Assembly: GCA_025356695.1 (NCBI GenBank)
Contig: JANXSE010000137.1
Span: forward strand, 1 to 7,257
Length of the DNA: 7,257 bases
Direction of reading: 5' to 3'
Origin: Betaproteobacteria bacterium
GTDB taxonomy: Bacteria; Pseudomonadota; Gammaproteobacteria; Burkholderiales; SG8-41
Of the stretch, positions 1-5,106 are shown in pieces; the first letter of the stretch is position 1, and each line of letters starts with the position of its first letter. A program made the position numbers and the translations under genes. The notes below the pieces were generated by a model. It made no database searches. It was not told the DNA's origin and saw only the letters and a list, made by a program, of their open reading frames with translations.

Positions 1-1
1 A

Positions 2-658
2 GGGCCGGCCGAGCCGACACCTGAGAATCTGCTCTATCCGCAGATCTCGTTCATGCGCATCGGCCGCTCGCAGGCGGTGCACGCCGTCTATCCGCTGATC
101 GGCATGGAAATTCCCGCGTTCGCCAAGTTCAGCAAGGGCAGTAAACGCGACTTTGTGCTGGTGATGCCGGAGGCGATCGAGAACGAATGCCATGAAGAGC
201 CGCAAATGCTCTACGTGGTGGATGTCACGCATGAGAAGGAGCCGCTCGGCGTGGCGAACTTCCGCGTGCCGGAAAAGCTCGGCAATTTCTGCTCGCGCGG
301 CGCGCGCTTCGGGCCGCACCAGGCGCAAATGAATCTGACACCGATTTACCACAAGCGGCTGGTTTTCGTGGCGTGGTTCAATGCCGGTCTGCGCGTGCTC
401 GACGTGCGCGACCCGTATGCGATCAGTGAAGTCGGTTACTACATCCCGGCCACCAACAAGAATACGGTGCCAAGCTGCAAGGGCGGCGAGCGCGGAGTGA
501 TCGCCGGGCACAAGGAGGAGAACTGCAAGGTCGCCATCGTCACCAACGCCGTCGAAGTCGACGACCGCGGTTATGTGTACATCGTCGACCGCAACAACAC
601 CGGCCTGCATATCCTCGAGCCGACGGGTGCCGCGCGCAAACTCGCCAATTTCAAGTAG
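2..658 (+). CDS. LVIVD-repeat (beta-propeller type) protein, C-terminal part
   Basis: The reading frame is open from the left edge to a TAG stop, so the gene begins upstream. The first ATG, at 53, is internal and should not be taken as the start. About 218 residues are visible. Three repeat-like segments fit the LVIVD family: MLYVVDVTHEKEPLGVANF, then GLRVLDVRDPYAISEVGYY, then YVYIVDRNNTGLHILEP. Each has a beta-strand ending in a V-D or L-D pair followed by a turn and a 'P' or 'EVGYY' strand. In known proteins these repeats build propeller-like folds that are often secreted or periplasmic; their biochemical role is poorly defined. The signal sequence, if there is one, lies outside the window. 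The stop is followed three bases later by a REP-like repeat. The family assignment is from motif recognition. I cannot name a substrate or partner. Confidence 0.72.
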   Translation, partial: GPAEPTPENLLYPQISFMRIGRSQAVHAVYPLIGMEIPAFAKFSKGSKRDFVLVMPEAIENECHEEPQMLYVVDVTHEKEPLGVANFRVPEKLGNFCSRGARFGPHQAQMNLTPIYHKRLVFVAWFNAGLRVLDVRDPYAISEVGYYIPATNKNTVPSCKGGERGVIAGHKEENCKVAIVTNAVEVDDRGYVYIVDRNNTGLHILEPTGAARKLANFK

Positions 659-661
659 CAT

Positions 662-755
662 CGTAGGGCGGAAAAGCGAAGCGCCTTCCGCCGCAGTTTC
701 GGTCGTTGCAAAACGCTTGCATCCGGCGGATTACGCTTCGCTCATCCGCCCTACG
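662..755. repeat. Inverted pair of REP-like palindromic repeats
   Basis: There are two 32-base units, 662-693 and 724-755, facing each other. The reverse complement of the first matches the second at 27 of 32 positions. The outer 11 bases are perfect inverted copies (CGTAGGGCGGA at 662-672, TCCGCCCTACG at 745-755). Each unit is itself a hairpin with a 7-bp stem: GGCGGAA/TTCCGCC (667-673 with 686-692) and GGCGGAT/ATCCGCC (725-731 with 744-750). This is the arrangement of BIME-type REP doublets. A third unit occurs at 4104-4141. The pair fills most of the gap between the LVIVD gene and the next binding-protein gene. It may stabilise or end the upstream transcript, but there is no T-run to make it a standard terminator. 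Confidence 0.82.
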
Positions 756-787
756 GTTTGGTGCTTCGCGAGTGCGGAGAAAGTTTT

Positions 788-1756
788 ATGAAATTGCATG
801 GATACAACTGGCTGGTCGCGTTTATCGTGCTTTGCTCGAGTTCGCTTGCGGCCGTAGCGCAGACCTACCCGCAGCGCCCGATCCGCATGATCGTCGGCCT
901 GCCGGCCGGCGGCTCGACCGACATCATGGGCCGTCTGATCGCGGCGAAAATCGGCGAGCGCTTCGGCCAGCAGATCGTGTTCGACAACCGGCCGGGGGCT
1001 TCCGGCATCATTGCCGCCGACATCGTCGCCAAGTCGCAACCCGATGGTCATACGCTGCTGATGGCGGGTGGTTCGTTCGGCACGATCTCGATACTCTATC
1101 CGCAGGCGCCCGACACCGCGCGCGATTTCGCGCCGATCGCGTTGTTCGGCACTTCGCCGTACCTGTTTGTGGTGCATCCGGGGGTGCCGGTGAAGTCGAT
1201 GGCCGAGTTCATCGACTATGCGCGTGCGCGGCCGGGGCAACTGAATTTCGCCGGCTCGACGCCGGCGGCGGTGCAGCGGCTGTCGGGCGAGCTGTTGAAG
1301 CGCATGACCGGCATCGACATGCTCTACGTGCCGTACAAGGGCACCGGCCTCTTGATTCCCGATCTGATCGGCGGGCGTCTTAACGCCGCCATCGATAACG
1401 TGCTGGTGCTGGTGCCGCACGTGAAGAGTGGCGCGGTGCGCGCGCTTGCCGTGACGGCGGCGAAGCGCTCTGAAGTGGTGCCGGAATTGCCGACGATCGC
1501 CGAATCCGGCGTGCCGGGCTTTCAGGCCAGCGGCTGGTTCGGCATCCTCGCTGCGGCGAAAACGCCACCGACCGTCGTCAACAAGCTCAACGAAACCATC
1601 AACGCGATAATGCGCGAGCCCGAGTTCCGCGCACGCCTGCTCGGGCAGGGCGCCGAGCCGCTGACCGGTCCGCCGGATGAACTGCGCAAGCTGCTCGCGC
1701 GCGAACGCGAAGTCTGGGGCAAGCTGATCCGCGAGGCGGGGATCAAAGCCGACTGA
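788..1756 (+). CDS. Bug/TctC-family tripartite tricarboxylate transporter substrate-binding protein
   Basis: This 322-residue periplasmic binding protein belongs to the Bug (TctC) family, which captures small carboxylates or related organic ligands for TctAB-type secondary transporters. The ATG at 788 is preferred over an in-frame TTG at 758 because GGAG (776-779) sits 8 bases before it and a signal peptide starts there. That peptide has a hydrophobic core from residue 8 and a likely cut after AVA (residues 22-24), before QTYPQRPIR. Family marks follow in order: YPQRPIRMIVGLPAGGSTD, FDNRPGASG, QPDGHTLLMAGG, VPYKGTG, and near the end PELPTIAESGVPGFQASGW. The length is typical of the family. 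No tctA or tctB is nearby, so it is an orphan receptor here. The ligand cannot be read from the sequence. The gene converges on a second family member across a shared terminator. Confidence 0.93.
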   Translation: MKLHGYNWLVAFIVLCSSSLAAVAQTYPQRPIRMIVGLPAGGSTDIMGRLIAAKIGERFGQQIVFDNRPGASGIIAADIVAKSQPDGHTLLMAGGSFGTISILYPQAPDTARDFAPIALFGTSPYLFVVHPGVPVKSMAEFIDYARARPGQLNFAGSTPAAVQRLSGELLKRMTGIDMLYVPYKGTGLLIPDLIGGRLNAAIDNVLVLVPHVKSGAVRALAVTAAKRSEVVPELPTIAESGVPGFQASGWFGILAAAKTPPTVVNKLNETINAIMREPEFRARLLGQGAEPLTGPPDELRKLLAREREVWGKLIREAGIKAD

Positions 1757-1761
1757 TTAAA

Positions 1762-1844
1762 GTGGCGCAGGCGCCTCGCCTGCGTCAAATCACGCTCGCT
1801 TACTGATGCCTTGGTGCTTCGCGCAGGCGGGGCGCCTGCGCCAC
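1762..1844. repeat. Mirrored pair of GC-rich palindromes between convergent genes
   Basis: Arms at 1762-1784 and 1822-1844 are inverted copies matching at 22 of 23 bases, separated by 37 bases. Each arm is also a hairpin by itself, CGCAGGCG - 3 bases - CGCCTGCG (1766-1784 and 1822-1840). The element therefore has the nested symmetry of a REP doublet, but its sequence differs from the unit at 662-755. The left arm starts five bases after the stop of the binding-protein gene, and the right arm abuts the terminator. It could be a mobile intergenic repeat or an mRNA 3'-end stabiliser; which one cannot be told from one copy. Confidence 0.75.
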
Positions 1845-1846
1845 AA

Positions 1847-1870
1847 AAAACGGGGCCGCAGCCCCGTTTT
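1847..1870. terminator. Bidirectional intrinsic terminator
   Basis: The perfect 10-bp stem AAAACGGGGC (1847-1856) / GCCCCGTTTT (1861-1870) closes a 4-base loop, CGCA. On the plus strand the stem runs into TTTTATTT. On the minus strand it runs into a run of six T's. It lies between two genes that converge on it (stops at 1756 and 1889), so it can end both transcripts. Confidence 0.93.
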
Positions 1871-1888
1871 ATTTGCAGAATACAAAGG

Positions 1889-2857
1889 CTATTTAATGAG
1901 CCCCAGCCGCTTCGCCGACACCATATATGCAGCCTGGCGTTCTTTCATGAAAGCGTCCATGCGGTCGACGCCGACATTCACCAGCTCAAAACCGCTTTTG
2001 AAGGCGAGTTCTTTCATTTCCGGATCGTTGTTGAGCGCGGCCCACAGGTCGGAGAGGCGCTTGCGCACTTCCGGCGGTGTCGATTTCGGCACGCCGATAC
2101 CACGGTAGGCGCCGTCGATCCAGTCGAAACCCAGTTCCTTGAAGGTAGGTACGTCTGGCAGCAGCGGGTGGCGTTGCGCCAGCGCGACCGCCAGTGCACG
2201 CACCTTTTCCTTGGTGTTGACGGCGAATGCCGAGTAAGACATTGCGCCCGTCACATGCTGTCCGATTACCGCGGTGGTCAGGTCGCCGGTGCCTTTGAAC
2301 GGCACGTAAGTCGTCTGGATGCCGGCGAGGCCGTTGAGTTTTTCATGCGCAACGTGATTCGCCGAATTGGTGCCCGACCCGGCGAGCGTCAGCTTGCCCG
2401 GCTGCGCCTTCGCCATGCGCACCAAGTCCTGAAAAGTTTTGACCGGGCTGTCGATGGCGACGACGATGGCGTCGGGCGTGTAGTGAAACCAGTAGACCGG
2501 CGTGATGTCTTCGGTCTTGTACTGCACTTCGCCTTCGAGCGGCTGCAGATAGATGTGCGGCAGATTGACGCCGGCGATGTTGTAGCCGTCGGCGGGCAGG
2601 CCGTTCAACTGCGCCCACAGCAGACCGCCGCCGGCGCCGGGTTTGTACTGAACGACGGTTTCGATCTTCGGGCATTTCTTTTTCAGCACCAGTTGCTGAT
2701 GACGCGCCGCAATGTCGGATTCGCCGCCGGCCGGAAAAGCCTGCCAGTACAGCATATTTTTTTCGGGGCAGGGTTGTGCCAAAGCGATGTTTGCGACAAA
2801 CGTACCCAGCAGGCCTGCCAGCGCGGCAAGCACTATTTGAAAGCGCATCGATTTCAT
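1889..2857 (-). CDS. Bug/TctC-family substrate-binding protein, divergent member
   Basis: This is a 322-residue periplasmic binding protein of the Bug/TctC fold. The ATG at 2857 is chosen over the longer open frame back to 2935 because GAGGAG (2864-2869) lies 6 bases upstream and a normal signal peptide begins there. That peptide is MKSMRFQ followed by a hydrophobic core and a cut after ALA (residues 25-27). Family marks are QAFPAGGESD (39-48), KPGAGGG, TYVPFKGTG, KVRALAVALAQRHPLLPDVPT and GIGVPKSTPPEVRKRL. It looks clearly diverged from the neighbour at 788-1756, so the two probably bind different ligands and are unlikely to be a recent duplication. Cys30 and Cys62 of the precursor, each in a C-P pair near the N-terminus, could form a periplasmic disulfide. 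No permease subunits are adjacent. The ligand is unknown. Confidence 0.92.
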   Translation of the reverse strand: MKSMRFQIVLAALAGLLGTFVANIALAQPCPEKNMLYWQAFPAGGESDIAARHQQLVLKKKCPKIETVVQYKPGAGGGLLWAQLNGLPADGYNIAGVNLPHIYLQPLEGEVQYKTEDITPVYWFHYTPDAIVVAIDSPVKTFQDLVRMAKAQPGKLTLAGSGTNSANHVAHEKLNGLAGIQTTYVPFKGTGDLTTAVIGQHVTGAMSYSAFAVNTKEKVRALAVALAQRHPLLPDVPTFKELGFDWIDGAYRGIGVPKSTPPEVRKRLSDLWAALNNDPEMKELAFKSGFELVNVGVDRMDAFMKERQAAYMVSAKRLGLIK

Positions 2858-2906
2858 TATTTTCTCCTCGGCTGTCGGCGGCGTCTGGCGCCGCGCTTGG
2901 GCGTTG

Positions 2907-2935
2907 ACAATAGCAGCGGCTCCGGCGAAATGCAA
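2907..2935 (-). promoter_or_regulatory. Candidate sigma-70 promoter for the minus-strand binding protein
   Basis: Read on the minus strand, TTGCAT (2930-2935) and TATTGT (2907-2912) are 17 bases apart, matching the -35 and -10 consensus at 3 and 4 of 6 positions. Transcription would start near 2900, leaving a leader of about 40 bases that includes the GAGGAG ribosome site. Spacing and position are good; the -35 match is weak. Confidence 0.38.
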
Positions 2936-2952
2936 TGTCGCAAGGTCGCGGG

Positions 2953-2958
2953 TAAAAT
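2953..2958 (+). promoter_or_regulatory. Candidate -10 box placing the transcript start at the ATG
   Basis: TAAAAT matches the TATAAT consensus at 5 of 6 positions and ends 6 bases before the ATG at 2965. Transcription would begin at or beside that ATG, giving a leaderless mRNA. No purine-rich ribosome site lies in the usual window before the ATG, which agrees. No convincing -35 is seen 16-18 bases upstream, so the call is tentative. Confidence 0.4.
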
Positions 2959-2964
2959 CGGCGC

Positions 2965-3984
2965 ATGCCGAGAAAAAACAATAAACGCTGCGACGTCGTC
3001 ATGCTGGTCGACGTCGAAATGGGCGAAACCAACCGCGCAGGCCGTTTTGTTCCCGACGGCGGCAGCATGGAACTGCATGTCTACAAGGCGCTGCACGCGC
3101 GTTACCGCAACGTCGTCGTCGTGCCGTTCGGGCCGGACATTCCGGACACGCTGACGCGCCTGAAGAAATTGAAGCCACGCATCGTCTTCAATCTCACCGA
3201 ATGGGTCGACAGCGACCGCACGCAGGATTTCGCCATCGCGGCGCTGCTCGACATGATGAAGTTCAAATATACGGGCACCGGCTCCCAGGGGTTACAGCTT
3301 GCGCGCGACAAGGCCGGCTCGAAAGACCTTGCCGCCGCAGCCGGCGTCGACGTGCCGCGCCATTTCACGCTGCTGCGCGGCAAAGCGGTGCGCAACCCGG
3401 GTCTGCCGTATCCGCTGATCGTCAAACCGCAGTTCGGCGATGGCTCGGACGAAATCGGCCGGGTCTCGCTGGTGCGCTCAGAGCGCGAATTGAAACTGCG
3501 CGCGCGCGCCATCTGGTCGCGGCTGAAGGAGCCGCTGATCTGCGAGGAATACATTCCGGGCCGCGACATCTACGTTGGTATCGTCGGCAACGCGCCGCGC
3601 GTGCTGGCGCCGACCGAAATGGTGGTCGGCAGCCGCAAGAAAACGGCGCCGACCTTCGCGACTTATCGATTGAAGAACGACGGCGCCTATCGCACGAAAT
3701 GGCGCGTGACCTATCGCCTTGCCAAGCTGCCCGCTGCCGTGCGGCGGCAGGTGAAGGCATACAGCCACGCCGCCTTCCATGCGCTGAAGATGCGCGACTA
3801 CGGCCGCATCGACTACCGGCTCACCGATGAAGGTCGGCTCGTCTTCATTGAAGCCAATCCGAACTCCGATCTCACGCCGCATACGCTCGGCACCAACCTG
3901 TGTTTTCCGGGTATTACTTACGAGCGATTGGTTCCGCTGATCGTCGAGACGGCGTTGCAGCGTTACCGTTCGCGAAGTCGCTAA
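2965..3984 (+). CDS. ATP-grasp enzyme resembling D-alanine-D-alanine ligase
   Basis: This 339-residue cytoplasmic protein has the ATP-grasp fold arranged as in the Ddl family, enzymes that join a carboxylate to an amine through an acyl-phosphate. An N-terminal domain (about 10-110) carries IVFNLTEW (73-80), the counterpart of the Ddl 'FN' segment, then YTGTGSQGLQLARDKAGSK. The central ATP-binding part has LIVKPQFGDGS (151-161, Lys154 as the likely nucleotide-binding lysine) and ICEEYIPGRDIYVGI (192-206). The C-terminal metal-binding set is RIDYRL (Asp283) and FIEANPNSDLTP (Glu296, Asn298). All core catalytic positions look present. It is not beside mur/fts genes, and the overall sequence differs from housekeeping Ddl, so D-Ala-D-Ala is not assured; another amide- or peptide-bond substrate is possible. 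The ATG at 2965 fits the frame but lacks a ribosome site; 3001 is a possible alternative. The neighbouring binding-protein gene is divergent. Confidence 0.85.
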   Translation: MPRKNNKRCDVVMLVDVEMGETNRAGRFVPDGGSMELHVYKALHARYRNVVVVPFGPDIPDTLTRLKKLKPRIVFNLTEWVDSDRTQDFAIAALLDMMKFKYTGTGSQGLQLARDKAGSKDLAAAAGVDVPRHFTLLRGKAVRNPGLPYPLIVKPQFGDGSDEIGRVSLVRSERELKLRARAIWSRLKEPLICEEYIPGRDIYVGIVGNAPRVLAPTEMVVGSRKKTAPTFATYRLKNDGAYRTKWRVTYRLAKLPAAVRRQVKAYSHAAFHALKMRDYGRIDYRLTDEGRLVFIEANPNSDLTPHTLGTNLCFPGITYERLVPLIVETALQRYRSRSR

Positions 3985-3990
3985 GGGGGG

Positions 3991-4017
3991 GGCGCAATAA
4001 GCGCAGCGCATTGCGCC
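3991..4017. repeat. Short GC-rich hairpin repeat after the ATP-grasp gene
   Basis: GGCGCAAT (3991-3998) pairs perfectly with ATTGCGCC (4010-4017) around an 11-base loop that itself contains GCGC-A-GCGC. A run of eight G's (3985-3992) leads from the TAA stop into it. It has REP-like form but a different sequence from the units at 662, 724 and 4104. No T-run follows, so it is not a standard terminator. Confidence 0.65.
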
Positions 4018-4020
4018 GTG

Positions 4021-4056
4021 CCCCTCTCCCTCGGGGAGAGGGGCTAGGGGTGAGGG
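4021..4056. repeat. CCCCTCTCCC-type dispersed hairpin repeat
   Basis: CCCCTCTCCC (4021-4030) pairs perfectly with GGGAGAGGGG (4034-4043) over a 3-base loop, followed by CTAGGGGTGAGGG (4044-4056). From general knowledge, this purine/pyrimidine-biased hairpin with a 'CTAGGGGTGAGGG' tail is a common intergenic repeat in beta- and gammaproteobacterial genomes. The very stable 10-bp stem could help end either convergent transcript, although no T-run follows on either strand. Confidence 0.72.
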
Positions 4057-4103
4057 CGCATTTCAGATATCGCACCGGCCCCACGAAACGCACAGTCCCC
4101 ATG

Positions 4104-4141
4104 CGGCGGATTACGGCGCTGCGCGCCTAATCCGCCCTACG
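4104..4141. repeat. REP-like unit overlapping a stop codon
   Basis: This is a third copy of the unit seen at 662-755, in the orientation of 724-755. It shares CGGCGGATTACG at one end and ATCCGCCCTACG at the other with that copy, while the centre differs. The outer stem GGCGGATTA/TAATCCGCC (4105-4113 with 4128-4136) is 9 bp. An inner stem GGCGC/GCGCC (4115-4119 with 4123-4127) extends it. Its right end includes the TAG stop of the minus-strand gene at 4137-5003. Confidence 0.8.
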
Positions 4142-5003
4142 GGGCTGAAGACTTCTTAAAATGATATAGGCAGATGGACTCTAAACCTATTGGAAAGTCC
4201 AAATTCAATTGCATAAGGATTAGATCACCGTCACGAAGGTTAGTACGGTCTGAGGAAGGCACGATGTCGATATAAAACTTTCCTCGAATTGATATGAGCG
4301 GCCCTCCACCCGGGAGTCTGCTGGCCGAGTAGTCAAATAATTCGTTGCGCAGATCTGCTAAATCACTCGAAACGGCATACATGCGCAGATTCCCGTCAAG
4401 AGACGAAAGGGGACGCCCCCTATTGGGTTTGCAGCGCAACGAAGACGGACTATTTGGATCCGCTGTATTGGAACCATATTGAACGATATGAAATCCTTCA
4501 GGCGCTGATTTCGGCCCATGTTGGCCGTTGTCAAAGAACCCTTCAAATTTCAATTTCGCGCGACGAAAAACGAACTCTTTTTTTTCTAATTGCGCTATCC
4601 GTATTGCGAGACGTTTTTCAATATCTGGGGACCGGTCGAATAATAATTCCTGCTTCTGAATTATGGCAGCTAAAAGGCCTTGATGCTTAATTGGGTCGAG
4701 GTCTTCCCATTCGATTGCCTGGATTTGATTTTTGAGTGACGGCGCGATCGGCCGCACACAGGACATCGGTGTATTTTTCTTCGCGAAGTAACGTAGATTG
4801 CGAAGGTATGTTTTGCACACTTCCGGGTCGTGCGCAGTAGGATAGGCCTGCTCAATGTGGGCTGTTCCTTGGTCGTATGTGGGGGCCAAGTCCAGTCGAT
4901 AGTCATCTGCACGAGTATGCCCGAATGCAAACATCGAGACGACGGACACCATGATTCCAAATAATTTTTCGCGTGGCCGCAAACAATTTTGCTGTTGGAG
5001 CAT
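4137..5003 (-). CDS. Exported protein of unknown function, atypically AT-rich gene
   Basis: I do not recognise the family of this 288-residue protein. The N-terminus looks like a Sec signal peptide: RPREK (9-13), a hydrophobic stretch LFGIMVSVVSMFAFG (14-28), and a likely cut after TRA (30-32). The mature part has four cysteines (63, 82, 191, 278), enough for two disulfides, which suits the periplasm or outside. An N-terminal Lys/Arg/Glu-rich helical part (about 60-150) is followed by a probable beta-rich C-terminal part with GKFYIDIVPSSDRTNLRDGD and LNLDFPIGLESICLYHF. There are no transmembrane segments after the signal. GC is roughly 40-45% in the stretches I counted, against about 65% in a stretch of the YgiQ gene, suggesting acquisition by transfer. 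The ATG at 5003 has no ribosome site but sits just downstream of a good promoter; an internal ATG at 4952 would lose the charged start of the signal peptide. The stop falls within a REP-like repeat. Confidence 0.72.
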   Translation of the reverse strand: MLQQQNCLRPREKLFGIMVSVVSMFAFGHTRADDYRLDLAPTYDQGTAHIEQAYPTAHDPEVCKTYLRNLRYFAKKNTPMSCVRPIAPSLKNQIQAIEWEDLDPIKHQGLLAAIIQKQELLFDRSPDIEKRLAIRIAQLEKKEFVFRRAKLKFEGFFDNGQHGPKSAPEGFHIVQYGSNTADPNSPSSLRCKPNRGRPLSSLDGNLRMYAVSSDLADLRNELFDYSASRLPGGGPLISIRGKFYIDIVPSSDRTNLRDGDLILMQLNLDFPIGLESICLYHFKKSSAP

Positions 5004-5011
5004 GGCTAAGA

Positions 5012-5040
5012 ATTATTAATTGATAGAGATTGGCTGACAA
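5012..5040 (-). promoter_or_regulatory. Sigma-70 promoter for the unknown exported protein
   Basis: On the minus strand TTGTCA (5035-5040) and AATAAT (5012-5017) each match consensus at 5 of 6 positions and are exactly 17 bases apart, within AT-rich DNA. Transcription is predicted to begin near 5005, only one or two bases before the ATG at 5003, so the mRNA would be leaderless or nearly so. It gives the gene its own transcription start separate from the upstream YgiQ gene. Confidence 0.62.
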
Positions 5041-5106
5041 ACATTAGTTGCTAAATTTTAACTGCCCAAATGTAACCGCCCACCAAGGGTGGCTTATGCC
5101 ACGGTA

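Noticed and set aside
758..787. Earlier TTG start for the first binding protein
   Set aside because: It would add ten residues before the signal peptide, and the GGAG site points to the ATG at 788.
706..1420. Overlapping plus- and minus-strand open frames across the first binding-protein gene
   Set aside because: Both are out of frame with a gene that has clear family motifs, a signal peptide and a ribosome site; their arginine-rich translations are typical shadows.
2904..2909. Perfect TTGACA on the plus strand as a -35 for the ATP-grasp gene
   Set aside because: No acceptable -10 lies 16-18 bases downstream, and the TAAAAT at 2953 is too far away (43 bases) to pair with it.
1811..3154. Long plus-strand open frame opposite the second binding protein
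   Set aside because: It lies antisense to a convincing TctC-family gene, runs through the terminator and the divergent promoter region into the ATP-grasp gene, and its protein is Arg/His-rich with no recognisable motif. It is a GC-bias shadow.
3985..3992. Run of eight G's after the ATP-grasp stop as a frameshift site
   Set aside because: It lies after the in-frame TAA and the protein ends at a normal family length, so slippage there would not alter the product.
5080..5102. Hairpins after the ygiQ stop as a terminator
   Set aside because: The possible stems CCACC/GGTGG and GTGGC/GCCAC are only 5 bp, mutually exclusive and not followed by T's on the minus strand.
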